From assembly GCA_022836615.1 (NCBI GenBank), contig MU405269.1, positions 163,984 through 227,983 on the forward strand: a stretch of DNA of 64,000 bases, in the 5' to 3' direction. Origin of the DNA: Annulohypoxylon bovei var. microspora. Lineage: Eukaryota; Ascomycota; Sordariomycetes; Xylariales; Hypoxylaceae. The number at the start of each line of letters is the position of its first letter. The stretch's first letter is position 1. Shown here piece by piece: positions 34,233-47,548 of this stretch. Made by a program: the position numbers and the translations under genes. Under the pieces are notes generated by a model. It did no database searches and was not told the DNA's origin. It worked only from the letters and a program-made list of their open reading frames with translations.

Positions 34233-34781
34233 CGATTATATATTTGCATTGGGTTATTATTTTTCCTATCCCTTTCTCGCTTCGATATGAAGGGTATAAT
34301 AGAAAAGACGCCGAAGCGCAAATACTGCTGCTCGTTGTATTTCTTATTCTATGTAGTTTGATCATGAGTCTTCGGCTCTCTTTTATCGCTTAGCTTGTAT
34401 TTCCCCTTCTAAAAGCCGATTCCTGTCTTGGTTAATATATTTAGCGTCGTTCCTCTATTTCTCTTTGAGGGGTAAACCCGCGCCCCGTTTCTGACCGGGT
34501 TACTTACTTACGCGCCTGAGCGTTACTCGTGTAATACAGCTCCAGATTAAACGGGTGTTACTTATCTCTCCAGAGAATTCCAGGACGCAAGATCTACGGC
34601 TTACTATAGTAAGAGGATACCTTATGCAGCCGAGACTTAAATCCGTGAGACATCAGAAATCTATATCGACGGCGCTCTGGGTCCCAGGCCTAATAATCTC
34701 AACTCATTATTACCGTGCTTCATCTCAACTAGAGCTTATTATAGATTTCTAGAGTTAAAGTTCTACCGTTCTCTAAGCACA
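34233..34781. promoter_or_regulatory. Divergent intergenic region upstream of the SHB17-like gene
   Basis: 549 bp, AT-leaning, with no gene. Presumed promoter for the phosphatase gene and the minus-strand frame. Confidence 0.45.
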
Positions 34782-36257
34782 ATGGCAACTCCCCGAGTCT
34801 TCCTCGTCCGTCATGGCGAAACGGAATGGTCGCTTAACGGAAGACACACGGGCGTGTCTGATATTCCTTTAACAACCAATGGTGAAAAGCGTGTGAAGGC
34901 GACAGGTCGAGCGCTGGTAGGAGATGACCGGTTGATCGTGCCGAAGCAATTAGCACATATGTGAGTTCCCTCGTCTCCAATTTTATGCTATTTGGCCATA
35001 TCCGAATCTCTGGCCTTTCTTTGGAATTATTCGTGGACTAGAAAGGAGTTTGGACAAAATGATCCGTTAAAACGGGGTCATATGTGCTTGATGTCGCTCG
35101 GATTCTCTCTTCATCCACCACAAGGCATATAACATATAAAGTTATGGAGCCAACGAGAATCTGTCCAACCTCCCACCACCAAGATTCTTACCCTCTTAGC
35201 GGATTTCCTCATCCCCACACGCTTAGTAGGTATATTGCGAAGGTCTCCACAGCTGTTTCCGTGAGGCACTGGCATCAGGCATGAAGCGGAATCTCAGCGT
35301 ACCCAAAGCCACCGAAAAGAAATAAAAATACACGGACTAGAATGCTCTATATAGATTATCAACAATGCGTTCTGCAAGCCCAGATTAGGCGCATATTTCA
35401 CCAATCATGTCCATCTTAGATGAGATTCGTATTATGGATTACTTCAAGCATTTGCTGATGTTTTAAAGCTACGTATCACCACGGAGACGAGCCCAGCATA
35501 CCTTCGAGCTACTAAACTTTGGCATCTCGGATCCCTTACCGTGGAAGGTTCACGGCGAGAAGCTTCCCGAAGCTAGCCGTACCTGCGGAGCACGGGTTGA
35601 GGTCACCCAGGACATTCGTGAGTGGGATTATGGCGATTACGAGGGCATAACAACCCCCGAGATTCGCAAGATCCGCACCCAGCAGGGTCTTGGTCCAAAG
35701 TGGGACATCTGGAGAGACGGGTGTGTCGGCGGAGAGTGAGTTATCAGCTTCCTCCCTATAGCCATCGACATCGAAAGGGTCGGTGAAGATCACGATTAGC
35801 CGCACCAATCATACAAATCGAGAATAGGAAAGGAAAGCTAATACCCGTCGTAGAAGCCCTGACGACGTCACACGGCGCGTAGATCATCTGATCAAGGAGA
35901 TCAAAGAGAAGTGGCACGGTCCTGTAATTGGGAAACATACGTCAGAGGAGTTACCGCCAAGCGATGTCCTGCTTGTGGCGCACGGGCATATACTCCGCGC
36001 CTTCGCTATGAGGTGGGTCGAAAAGACACTACAAGATGGCCCGGCTTTCTTGTTAGAAGCTGGCGGTGTTGGGACATTGAGGTGAGTACAGTTTCTCTTT
36101 CCTAAACTTATTTTACACGAAGGGATTGGCCCTTCTGCTTTAAGCTGCTATGAAAATGGTCGTAGGTACTAATAATATCATTCTATCTAGCTACGAGCAC
36201 CACAATATTGACGAGCCTGCTATTTTGCTGGGTGGTGCGTTTGTTGTCAGCCCATAG
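34782..36257 (+). CDS. Histidine phosphatase superfamily, SHB17-like sedoheptulose-1,7-bisphosphatase
   Basis: Exons 34782-34960, 35469-35735, 35833-36081 and 36191-36257 join in phase to 253 residues. The N-terminal RHG motif with the phospho-accepting His11 is in VFLVRHGETEWSLNGRHTG. The rest of the catalytic pocket is visible as IYVSPRRRAQHTFELL, the acidic VTQDIREWDYGDYEGITT and the second histidine in DVLLVAHGHILRAFAMRWV. It ends in EAGGVGTLSYEHHNIDEPA and a short tail. Yeast Shb17 hydrolyses sedoheptulose-1,7-bisphosphate in riboneogenesis; the motif order and length match it better than true phosphoglycerate mutase. A broad-specificity phosphatase is the alternative. Intron 1 is long (508 bp). 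Intron 2's acceptor is the weak AAAG at 35829-35832, chosen because it alone restores the frame. Confidence 0.88.
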
Positions 36258-39200
36258 ACGAACAAGATGTGCTAGGTGCTACTTAGAATGAGACAATGAC
36301 CTATGATAGAATACAACGGAGATCGAAGATCTTCTAGCTAGACTAGCGTTATGAAAGAATCCCCGAATGGGTTATTCGTTAGTAGATCCCATACGAAGAG
36401 ATTTACAGTAGTACTGAGCTATGTTATTAACTTCATCCCATCTCCCTTAATCTAAGTCGTCGTGCTGGGTATGGCGTAGAATAGCTCAATGGTCGAGCGT
36501 GCGGGAAAGGGGACCTACCGTTAGCACCGATTGTAATGCACCAGCCTCGAGGGCTTGAGATGCCCCGGGAGCTCCCTTGGCTGGTCGTTTTGAATTAGTT
36601 TATTTTTACATGCTAACCTAGTTGATGACAAGGTCGCAAATCAAGGATCTCGTAGGACGCTGGCGTCATAGCCTCGGAGGCAGTTTACGTTGAAAGGATA
36701 AAATAATCTTCAATGTATTTTCATAGGCCTCCGCCATAAGTTATCCTAGGGGAAGAAACACTTTAGTCACTACTCAAGAACTGTCACCTTGTTAGGCAAG
36801 ATCATACTGTGCACTATAGGGGCAAGTATAATTAAATGAGGCTAAGTGGATGTGTATTTTTGGATTAGAATTAGCTATTCTAATCTTAAATTTACTTCTT
36901 CTGCTGTTGTGATACTAGAAAATTGTACGTGTGTGTCGATTAATCGGGGTTGAATTGACATATTTTACGCAATGTAGGTCGTGGCTTGATATAAATGAAT
37001 ACTATAATATCAATAGATAATCCATACATCCTTGGAGATACAGCTTAAGAACGAGTTGCTACCGAATATCAATTTCTTATTAGCCTAGTTACCCTTAACT
37101 TTCAAGTCAATTCTACGTCAAACACAACTGCTTAGGTACCTAGCTTAGAGATCTTATAATTGCCGAGGGTTACTCCTAAGTTTATCGTGGAATGTACCAT
37201 CTACCAAGAGCAAATATCCCTAGAAAAGACATACTGCCGTATTCGCAGCAGGAGGATAGAGGACTCTTTTCCTCTTGGGCGCCGATAGTTCGGCAAGGCA
37301 GGACAGAGGGTAAGAGACTCTTACCAACGAATTTGCCTTGCTCACGACGAGTCGTCTGATGGCTGGAAACCAGGATAGCATGATGCCAGTGGCTGAGAGA
37401 AGTGTTTCTGAGAGGGGAAATCCATCTCTTTTGCCTACTACCTATGAAATCTTTTCCCGAGACATTTTTTATCTACCATTTATTAGTTAGTAAACTACCC
37501 CAAAGCTCAACGCGAAAATTGAAATGAAATTACCCAGTCGTCCCTGGTAAATATTGATATCTGTTTCTGGGAAGACGTATTTGAATTTCTATTTACTGAC
37601 AGCCTCTAGGTGAAGAGTTTTGAGGTCATGTTCTCGTCCGAATAAACTCGTCGCATTCATTCCACTGTAAATGTGTCTGATGTTCTTATACTTAAGATCT
37701 CTAACTAGCTGTAATCGACTTATTTATCGTTATTCGAGATTTTAAGAACACTACGCGTTGAAGTCGTTCCGGGAGATTTGAATCTTCGCTGGGTCGATAT
37801 GTTTCGGAATAGACTGGTCGTTGTATATGCTGTACAACCCCTGAAATATTATTAGCCAGTAACTATGCAATATAATAGAAAATACTCTATGCTATGATCG
37901 TACCGTAGTCGTAGAACAGGCTTGTGGATTAATCCAATTCCAAATGGTACCACAACAGCTGTTGAAGACTATCCTCTAGGTTACCTAGTTCTAGGTCATT
38001 GAATAATGAAGAGTATAGAAACAAGTAAGAAGAAAACAGTGTATTAGTTTCTACATAGATTAGCTAGTAACAGGAAAGGGTCCTGGGTGTCCAGGTCTTT
38101 CTAGCCTTCCTAACTATTGGACGACTATGAGAATTCGAACTCGAGTATTCGGGATGGAATATCTGCTACATTCCCTCCTGATTTCGGTCCTAGTTTCGGC
38201 ATGATACCCCTAAATATTGGACAATGGCTAGGTTTCGATAGAACTAGCTAATCTTTAGTACCCTGTTGGTTTTCGCCGTTGACATTTGACGTAGACCGCG
38301 TAGTCATAGCCGTGGCATCGATAATACGTTACTGAATTGCCCCTGACAGTACCCGTGTTATTTCTGTAATGCTTTTCCATCTCGCTTCGACATGTAGCAG
38401 CGGCGTGATCGGGGAAAGGGATGTTAATTCATCAACTAAATGTCAGCATCAATGGTACGGCGTCACGTTGAATACCTAAGTATCTTTCATCAACTAAGGT
38501 AGTTTAGCATGATGGTTTCCGAATAGTTTCTCGATATGATCGGGAAGTAATTCTCGACGAGCGATCGAATTTATAGGCTGGGTTTGGCGATTCCGACTTA
38601 GGAGGTTCTGTCGACTATGGTCTTCGTCAAGGGATCGACTAGGAACTCATGATTGATGGGTTTTCGATGCCACAGATTCCATATAACTGAAAGGAGATAA
38701 TAGGAGCTCGACTCGAGATTCCATCCCGGGAATAAACAATAGCGCGCGATATGGTAATACTTATCGGCTAGATAGGGGAATATCAACATGCTTTAAGCTC
38801 AATGGCATTGGCTTGGCATTCGAAGTTACCAGATAATATAGATTCGACATTTGGTATCTCGTCAGGCATGGATATTTTCTGATGAGGCCATATTTGGCGA
38901 GGTTGTAATATGTAGTAGAGCAGGTACAGGTTTTACAGTTGTTTTTGTTTGCTTGTGTCCTCTTCGGGCAGAGACTAACGGCGCTATTGGTGTTCTAGTA
39001 TGGTAGAGCCTACGTGTACAGTAATCATTTAGTCATCTAGGGGAAGCCTAGGCACAAACTTGCTATGCCCGGCGGAGGGAACCGCCTGACCGGTTCGGTT
39101 CGGTCCCCCCCAGGCGCGCAAACGCCTAACGTGGCAGCCCGATAGCCTTTTCCTTAGGCCTGCGAGATGGGACCCGCGGTCTCGACCTAGTCATGTTTCT

Positions 39201-39594
39201 TGCAAGGGGGGAAAAAACCCGAACGATGGAGAAAATTTTAAGCAAACGTAGAGTTTCGGTACGGTACGGTACGTGGCGTCATCCGCTGAGTCCCACAACG
39301 TCCGCCGAATCTTTAAACCTTTAGTGTTGGGCAACCTTGAACGAATACCTACCTACCATACGTAGTACCCGCTCGCTATGTTCTTCCCCAAGTATTGTCT
39401 GTACTTGGGTGTGTATGCAGATAAGCTGGAGTCACTATTCTCGGGGCTTGATGACGGTTTGTCTCACCACTATTGTTCTAGAGTAAGGGGAGGAGAGGCG
39501 AACCTATGTGCGTACATACATATCTGTTGTGCGGATGTTTGAATGTGGGATATATGCTAGGTAGGTTGGGCTGTGAGACCAGCGATCCTCTCTA

Positions 39595-39657
39595 ACTTAA
39601 GACTTAAGACTTAAGACTTAAGACTTAAGACCTAAGCCCCAAGCCCCAAGCCCCAAG
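39595..39657. repeat. Heptamer minisatellite, nine units
   Basis: Five ACTTAAG units, one ACCTAAG and three CCCCAAG, head to tail without gaps. The variants are ordered along the array. Confidence 0.9.
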
Positions 39658-40935
39658 TACCTAATAGTTGGAGTAGTGATGCATACACAACGACGCCGTC
39701 GAAGGATTGCGTTTCATGCGCATTAACTACTATTGACCGGGCCTGAATCTGTTTACACTAAGCCAACCCAGAAACCCCCCATGGACGCTAGAACGAGCCA
39801 GCATGGCGCAGTCTTTGGGAAAGCATATTTGTAATACTATAGATACTACTATAGTAGCTTAGGTAAGGTACCTACATACTAGGTGTGTAGTATCTAGACC
39901 GGCAGTTAGCTCGTCCATCGGCTTAATTAGCCGCTAGCCCTAGCTGATACATACATCTAGCATTTCTCCTTGTCTTCCATGTTCACCTGGACGGCGGTGA
40001 CTATGGTCATTAGGGTAGCCAACGGCCCATTCGGAACCATGCGGGAGCTAGAACATTTTATCGTCGCACGTTTACTTCGCAAAGAGACTAGTCACGTTTT
40101 CCCGTGTCGTATCCTCATAAACGCGGTACCACTTATGTGATTACTTAATAACTCAACAACTATTAAGAGGTCGATCCGATGTTGTCACATATGTACGTAG
40201 GTCGGTAGGTACATAAGCTATATATGATGGGCTAATAATGATGGGCTATTAATGATCTCACCTTGGCCTCGGCTTATTAAGTACCGGTTGCCCACCTATG
40301 TACCTACATATTCCCGAAAGTTAATCTGCAGCAAATATTGGTCCGTGATTCTTAAAGCTCACCTTGTACGGGGAAGCCGGGTCGTGGAGATGCTCTTTTC
40401 CCCTCCTTTTGCCTAGGCGCGAAGAATGGCAGTGCGAGGTCACGACGGCGTCGGTGTATGCGTGTAATGTGTCGCTAAGATCCCCAGAACGAAAAAGCAG
40501 CTGGGATACCGATGTAAACGTCAAATTAGACACCGAAGGGTCCGCCGGATCTATTCCGCGATCATGGGCAAGTGATACAGTAGCATTTTATGGTCAACGA
40601 TTGTCAACGAATCCAGCCCTTTCTTATCGAACCTTGGCCACCGTATCCACTTGGAGGATCCACAGGTTCTAGTTTGACCAAGCACCCCTATCGTTCGTCC
40701 CCCTCTTCGGGGCTTTGGGCATCTCCCATCCATCATCTTTCTGCGTGGTAGTACACAGGGTAGTCAAGGTTACGGCGTAGCATTAGCGCGCGTGCGCACC
40801 GACTTGGCCATCTGCCTTTCTAATCCGCTTCCCAGCACTTCAAACATGGGTGAAGCTACCCCTGCTTGGATAGGGCGGAGATCTAGAACGTTTTTAGCTG
40901 CAACATGTCGCTCTACACGGTACGAACGCGTCAAT

Positions 40936-40998
40936 CGTAACTCTCGTAACTCTGGTAACTCTGGTAGCTCTGGTAGCTCTGGTAACTCTGGCAACTCT
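40936..40998. repeat. 9-bp minisatellite, seven units
   Basis: Seven head-to-tail copies of a GGTAACTCT-type unit, with C/G variation at base 1 and A/G or T/C variation at bases 3 and 4. In one + frame it would encode repeated Asn/Ser-Ser-Gly, but no gene around it is supported. Confidence 0.9.
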
Positions 40999-41629
40999 GA
41001 ATGCCTCTTCTTTTTAGGGTTTGTTTCTAAAGACAAAGCAAATCGCGGTCCGCGGCTCGTTGAGATCATGACCCATGTTATGAAGGCAACGCGGCGGACG
41101 ATATTTTAAAATAGACGTAATAGAACCAAAACAACCACCCAGCGTTTGGATTTTTGCCGTGAGGCGAACCAATCTTCTTAAACCCCCTCCCCTTCCCATA
41201 TTCGAATCGGGCTGGCCTCTTCAATAGAATTAAAATCATACGCGGAACCGACTTAAGAAAGCAAATAGACAATATGCTATGATCGAGGTTTGTCGCCAAA
41301 CTAGAAGTGTTCTAAGTAAGTGAAGTAGTCTCCCGAGCGGCCCTTTCACCCATTTTCGTACTCGTCCGCAAAAGACCGCAAATTACGCCCTCGACTCGTA
41401 GCCGCCGCCCTGGTGAATAAAATGCAAATGCCGCCCCGAATGCCCCTCCCCGACTCGTAAATTTGGAAATCGATTAGAACACCGAGGAATCGTCGCCGAT
41501 TTAACCGTCCGGACAAGCCGCCAGCAGCCATCTATTTTCCCAACTCCTCCCACAGGTTTCCCCTCTCGATGGGCGTATTGAAATCCTTGCCATCCGGTGG
41601 CTGCTGTAGATAACCAACAGTCCCCACTG

Positions 41630-42926
41630 CTACGTTCGCCTATTTAAGCGTCCTAGCATCTTCTGATCGATATCGTTGTTAGACGTAGGACCAGTGCCCA
41701 TTATATTTTCCAGACTCATCACGGAACTCGCGGTACTGTGCCCTGCTGGAGGGCCAGACGGACTGCCTCTCGGCGGCGGCGTTCTGTTATCGTACCCGAC
41801 GTATGGAGCCTGCTGGGGGTTTAGCTGCGGCAACGGTTGTAAGTGACTTGGACTCCCGCTAGACGAAGGAGATCGCCGCCGCGGATTGTCCTCAGGAAAC
41901 GTGCTTGGAGGAGGTAAACGCACTCCGTGCTCATCATCCGCAGGTCTCGGCCGCCGCCTGCCTGCCTCAGACCTCTCCTCCGAAAAAGACCCGTACGAGC
42001 CAGTGGGCGAAGGCAGCGACTGGTCATATTGCGGATTTGTAGCTTGATATCCGCCAGCCGGCGCAAGATTCGATCCACCTGATAACGGTTGCCCATATGC
42101 TCCAAAAAGTTGGGTGCCTGGCGGGATACCGTTTGGCAACGCCGAGACGGGAACAAATGCAGTGGACGAGGAAGAGGAGACCGGCTGAAACACGCATTCC
42201 TGATTCATCTTGATGCAGTTCGTACATTTTCCCCCAGGCGAATTTTGGTAGCCACTGCAACGAATCTAGGATTATGTTAGTTTTTCCATAGACATTCCAG
42301 TAATACAAATCTATCCTTACCTTCCTCCTCCTGCAATATCTACAAGCGATAGAAGTTCGCTGTCGAGGAGCAGACTGCTGCATTACGGCAGCTCCCGCGG
42401 GCCCGCCTCTAGCGTAATCCGGAGGGTAAGCCCCAGGCGTGCTGCGATCTGCTCGATACGTGAAGTCGTACGGATTCGGGGCATTGTAACCCGAGAAGTA
42501 CGGTGTTGCCCTCGGATCTTGAGAATAGCTGGCCCTTGGATCCGGAGCCGGCGTGTGAACGGGTGGAAGATAAGAAGGATGGCTGGTGCCGGGAGGAGGA
42601 TAGGCGCCGCCGCTCGGGGGGGAGTAAGCAGTGCTCGTGGGTGCTTGTGCACTGGTAGGCGGAGGGGCATATCCATTCGTAGAGCTGGGTGAAGGACCAT
42701 AACCGCTGGATCTTGGATCCCAACCTCTACCCGCAGACGGGCCATAGGCACCGTGGGGATCTTGAATAGATGGCAATCTTACCGTGCCAGTCGCCATTTG
42801 TGGTCGTGAATGATAGGGAATTGCTCTCGTACGATCGTCTTCCTCACCGGGAATTGGGGGATATTGAGAATCGTCGTTTGGGTCGTGCCTTAAAGGTTGT
42901 CCTCTATTTCGACGATCTTCTGCCAT
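41630..42926 (-). CDS. Zn2Cys6 transcription factor
   Basis: Two minus-strand exons (42321-42926 and 41630-42265) give 413 residues. The N-terminal 190 residues are low-complexity, rich in Pro, Tyr, Ser and Gly (GYAPPPTSAQAP and similar). The binuclear zinc cluster lies at residues 195-226: CRYCRRRKIRC, a ten-residue loop SGYQNSPGGK, then CTNCIKMNQEC, with spacing C-x2-C-x6-C-x10-C-x2-C-x6-C. The 55-bp intron splits the cluster between Lys202 and Ile203. After it come VSSSSSTAFVPVSALPNG and a Pro/Ser-rich tail. The fungal-specific regulatory (MHR) domain of many family members is absent, so this is a short regulator. DNA binding is inferred from the cluster; its targets are unknown. The start at 42926 is the first ATG of the frame. 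Confidence 0.9.
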
Positions 42927-43816
42927 GCTACATTAATAGACGCTTGGGGGCGCCAGGGTGAGGTTTGAGAGCTGGAGCCACGCAGTGACTAGGAAGATAG
43001 GTGGTTTTAGGTGACGTCTGAGGCGGCGCGTGTTTCGAGATTGAAATACCCTTGTGACTGGACGATTTATTTTCAAATGCACGATTCCCGAGACAAGGTA
43101 GTAAAACAGCCGATGACCATGTCAATTTTTCTTCTAGAAAAAATCCTTTTTGGGGGGTGGAAACGGAGGACCAAGCCGAGGCGAACCGCAAAACCGCGAA
43201 CCGCAAGCCCAGAAAGTTGTCAGGTGCGCATACACAGAACCGATATCCTTGGAGGCTACCGGGCCGGTTAACAACGCATGCAACTGGGGGGGGAGGGGAG
43301 TGGCGTAACAGAGGATTAGAAGGATGACACAAATATTAATTATAGAACAGTAGAAAGAGAGTTGATAATAACTGCTACAGTTGTTAAGAAGATGAGAAGA
43401 GAGGGTGAGAGAGTGTGTGTGAGAGAGAGAGAGAGTTAGTTGTAAGTGAGAAGACGACTGCGCGTTAGAAAGGACGACGGCGCAAGAAATTTAGGTATTT
43501 AGGTCAAATGGCGGGGCCAACCGTGGTGGAAGGGGAAGAACCTTAACAACACAGACGGCGGAGTCTGTAGTGCCGGGAGGAAAGAGAAGGGGCCTGACTC
43601 TTCTATAATTTGGATGCGGGATGACCCTTGGTGACGCTTGGGGGCTGCTGCAAGAGAATCTTGGAAAAGCCTAGCTAGCCCGTTAGCTGGAATGAACCGA
43701 ATAAAATAGAACTTCTAAGTGGTAAAAAAAAGTATAGTGACGATTTTAGTCTGAGAACGGGGCCGCGCGAGGGGTCTAAACTAATAGGGACCAAGAATAC
43801 ATGTACACACACATCC

Positions 43817-43848
43817 ATATATATATATATATATACATATATATATAA
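43817..43848. repeat. (TA)n microsatellite
   Basis: Alternating TA tract with a single C interruption, followed by further AT/GT-rich sequence to about 43920. Confidence 0.85.
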
Positions 43849-44772
43849 ATACCTATATGTAGGTAATATATATGCATATATGTTATATGTTGTATGTTGT
43901 ACGATGTGTGAATATGTGTTCAAAATGATGATGCCCGTTCATGAAAATGAGTCTCATTTTTAAGAAAAACACATATTCACATACGAGCATATACGCACAC
44001 ACACAGACACGCACAGAGCCAACCCGGTCCATGAGAACCTTCGCAGTACACAACGTCAAATGGAACTAACCTGCTGTCCGGAGAATACCTAGGTACCCAA
44101 CCCACGAAGGTAAGCAGGTAATCATCCGGCCAACTAACAACCAACAATAGCGAATGGGTTGACGTTGAAAGGAAGCTAGCTGAGCTAGAAGGGCAAGGGA
44201 CGTAATAAGTTGGTAGGGGTCAAAACATCGATATTGGCTGGGTGTCGGCGCTGGAAAGATATAGTGTATTTTGGACGTAGGTGTGCATGTATGTACATGT
44301 AGGAATGTATGTATATGTGTCTGTGTAAGTGCTAGGTGCTATGTAGGTGTGGATATGTATGTATGCGTAGGTTGTGTATATATGTGATGTGTGCGTGCCT
44401 AGCTACATACCTACTTACATGTAGCTACCTAGATGTTGGGGCTAGGGACCAGGGACGACAATGATTTTGCGACTTTGCGGACGCAGTTCTGCAAGCGGAG
44501 CAGGACCCGCAGTTGCAAGGATGATGGGGATGGGGATGGGAACGGGAATGGAAGACTTGTCTGAATGTGGAGGCGTGGAAGTGGCCCAAGATAGTCTAAG
44601 TGACTTGGTGTAAGTTTGATTCGAGCGATTGCTGCTGTGCCCGATGCAGGACAAGGACAGGATAGGGCAATTTCAGGTGGCACTCGACCAGAGGACCAAA
44701 GAACGAAGCAAGACTAGGAGACTAGAAGAAGAGGATCCAAGGATGATGAACTTATGAAGTAGTAGAAACGTA

Positions 44773-44774
<2 letters not shown>

Positions 44775-44807
<33 letters not shown>

Positions 44808-44819
44808 TTTTTTTTTTTT
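44775..44819. repeat. Poly-T tract before the assembly gap
   Basis: 32 T, one G, then 12 T. This length sits at the limit of reliable sequencing; see the misassembly finding. Confidence 0.85.
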
Positions 44820-44914
44820 ATAGGAAAAAGAAGGGGTGTTATTGAAAGCACCCAAATAAAAAAATTGTTGAAAAACCACAAAAAGGAGCCGGGGGGGTTG
44901 GGGGGGGGGGATAA

Positions 44915-44924
44915 NNNNNNNNNN
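44915..44924. other. Assembly gap (ten N)
   Basis: Ten undetermined bases. The sequence on the right resembles a corrupted copy of the sequence on the left. Confidence 0.99.
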
Positions 44925-45024
44925 TCAGGGGGCACTCGACCATAGGAAAAAATAACTAACCAATAATTGGTTAATAGAACTAGTGGTACCAAGTTTTTTT
45001 AAATTATTAATTATTTTAAACTTA

Positions 45025-45026
<2 letters not shown>

Positions 45027-45056
<30 letters not shown>
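45027..45056. repeat. Second poly-T tract after the assembly gap
   Basis: Thirty T after TTACC, mirroring the GTACC plus poly-T at 44770-44806. Confidence 0.85.
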
Positions 45057-46612
45057 CTCTTTTGCCCTTTTCCTCTCACGAATGGCTTGACTTGACCTGA
45101 CCCGACTTGACTACGTAGAGCTAATGCCCTACTAGCGGCAGCGTTCCTTTCCGGGGTGGGCTAATGAGAACGGTGATTCGCGCCGGTGGATTAGAAACAA
45201 AAAGAACGGAACCGACGGCGGATGAACTACTACTGCGGGTGGAGTGAAGGCTGTGTGGATGAGTTGGCGACCGAGAAATAACTTCCTAGTAGCATGAGCT
45301 ATTGAGTCGCTAGCCGAGTAAGAGAGGGCAAAAAAAAATTAAAAAAATCATATACCTGCAGAGTGGCTAGGGCGGCTGTGACGATCTCGCTAATAAGAGA
45401 TAGGTAGTCTCATCCAGCTGCCGCCCTGGTATTATGTTGGTTATTGTATGTAAGATTTGGCGAGGACCTTATGAAGGAATAGGATGGATGGATGGATGGA
45501 TGGGATGGGATGGGTGGATGATGTTGATGGATCGAGGTGCGTTGTGTGTGAGAGCGAAAGTTGTTCCCACCGAAGAACAAAATAAAAAAAACCCAAATCC
45601 GAATTAATGAACGATAATATAAGTGAAGGAGTGTTGATGATGATGATGATGACAATAATAATGACAGTTAAAGATAACAATAATAAGAAACCTTCGCACG
45701 GTCGCAAACTCGGATTATTTTTAATAATAATGCGACGAACATGCGCCAGATAGAAAAAATAAGTAAGATAGAGGCGCTGTGTTGTGTCGTACGGAGTTAT
45801 TGTTGAAAGTTGCAACTGATGATCGAATTAGGAACAATTCAATAATAACCTTTAGAAGCTGGGGGGTAATTGACTTTTTTTTCGTAGAAGGCGGGTTTAT
45901 TTGTTCCAATCAGGTCAGACTTTAGGCTTGTACCTCGCGCCTAATGGGCAATGGCGGAATCCCGTCAGGATGGTTAGGCCTAACAGGTCGCAGAACGGGC
46001 CGCAGAAGGAAAGCCCCAATCTGATTCGGTCGAATGACTGCAGGTGCCCTCCAATGTTTCTTCAATCCTCTTTCCAATATGGATGTATTTTTGCGTATGT
46101 GCGCGCGTTTGGTGCGTGGTGCCTGTCTTTTTAAAGTTACAGGCGTCTTTTAGGCTTAGAGATGAAAAACTTGTAAGTTTTTGCTACTTTTTTTCCTTTT
46201 ATTTTTTTCTGTCTTCTTCAATAACTTTCAGACTTGGTATAATTCGCATAGATGACTACTTACACATAAGGTAAGTATACATACCCGAGAAAAGGTAGGT
46301 AAGATACTTATTATAAGGAAGTATGAGTGCAAATATTTAAATATGAAATAGATGTGGATATGTAGGTGGGTGTGTATATAGAGTGTGTATATAGATTATG
46401 AGTATGACTTACCAAGGCACAATGATTATTTGCGAAAAACGGTTTGCGCTAAGATGTCCGGTAGAATGGTCAAACGACTATAAAATGTGGCGATGTCGTG
46501 GTGGATCAGATGGGTGCCATGTAAGTGTAAGTGTGTGTGTCGTATGTGTATAAGTGTGTGTGTGTGTGTGTCGTATGCGCTAGCTATGTGTGTTGAGCGT
46601 GAGAGCGAGCAA

Positions 46613-46685
46613 GTGAGTGAGTGAGTGAGTGAGTGAGTGAGTGAGTGAGTGAGTGAGTAGGTGAGTAGGTGAGTAGGTGAGTGAG
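46613..46685. repeat. (GTGA)n microsatellite
   Basis: About seventeen GTGA tetramers, the last few interspersed with GTAG. A shorter GTGTGT tract precedes it at about 46550-46572. Confidence 0.9.
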
Positions 46686-47440
46686 CTACCGTGATGACTT
46701 TTGCAACTTAGGAATATCCTGGTGATGGGACGCCACAGAGCGGATTCTCCCAGACGTCTGTAGTTTTGCCCTCCGTCTTTATTTTTGGATATTCGGGCTC
46801 GTAAATGGGTTTGCTGTGCCGTCCCTCGTGGTCACAATGCGGCGTAAAAGAAGGGTTTCTAGCCGAACCGATCCTTTCGCTCGGTCCGTTTGCCGGTGAC
46901 GTACAAAACAGAGTGAGGAGGGTGAGGTAATTATAGGGTTCTAACTTCTAAATACGCCAGGACCTGCGAGCGGTCCTGTGAATCCAAATCCTTAAATTGT
47001 TTATCACTCCCTGACTCAAATTTCGTTCTCCTTCATCCAATCTAAGCCGGTAGGTACGAAAGGGTCGCCGGTTGATCAAGGTGAATATGATCCCCAAGGG
47101 CTCCTAGCTTTGACGTGGCAGGCTTTCTGATCCCTCAAATGACAAATGCGACTGTGGCTTGTCCCGAAGACGTGGTACACCTCGGGTAGGCTTGCTGGTT
47201 AGCTTACTCGGCTTGCCGGCTCGGGCTGGCTGCGCATGCACCATACACAAGAGGGTCCGGGTGAGGATGCCGAGAAGGTTCAAAACTGCATGCGGTTTTG
47301 TAAACGCGATGCAGTAAGGCAATCGTTGGATCGAGTATTTGAAAGGGCAACTCGCTGGATAAGGTTGAAGGAAATGTTGGTCGAATGCGAGTCAGCGATA
47401 TGTTATGTTATTACTTATGTTGGTGGGGCGGTCAGCTTTA

Positions 47441-47548
47441 TTTCCTTTTTTTTTTTTCCCTTCTCCCCTTCTCCCCTTCTCGTCCTCCTTCCTTTTCTTT
47501 TCCTTTTTTTCCTGTTTATTTTTTCTCTCTTCTCCCCCCCTCCCCTTC
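47441..47548 (+). repeat. Polypyrimidine tract
   Basis: About 108 bases almost entirely C and T on the + strand, with a few interruptions. Low complexity; it could be a promoter CT-box or simply a simple repeat. Confidence 0.75.

Larger units (their letters stand above)
36258..41629. other. 5.4-kb gene-poor region
   Basis: No supportable gene. 36.3-39.0 kb is AT-rich and stop-dense, as in mutated repeat DNA. 39.0-39.3 kb is GC-normal. Two minisatellites lie at 39595-39657 and 40936-40998. Short frames at 40.3-41.5 kb overlap each other on both strands and match no family. Confidence 0.45.

Noticed and set aside
36484..36556. tRNA-like start: TAGCTCAATGG followed by a matching GAGC D-arm
   Set aside because: The A-box and D-stem look right, but there is no T-arm GGTTCGANTCC, no pairing acceptor stem and no sensible anticodon stem. 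Chance, or at most a tRNA fragment.
38598..38789. Minus-strand frame with LWHRKP and VDPLTKTIVD, reminiscent of Copia-type pol
   Set aside because: Only short, non-diagnostic similarity. No further reverse transcriptase or integrase motifs and no LTRs were found nearby.
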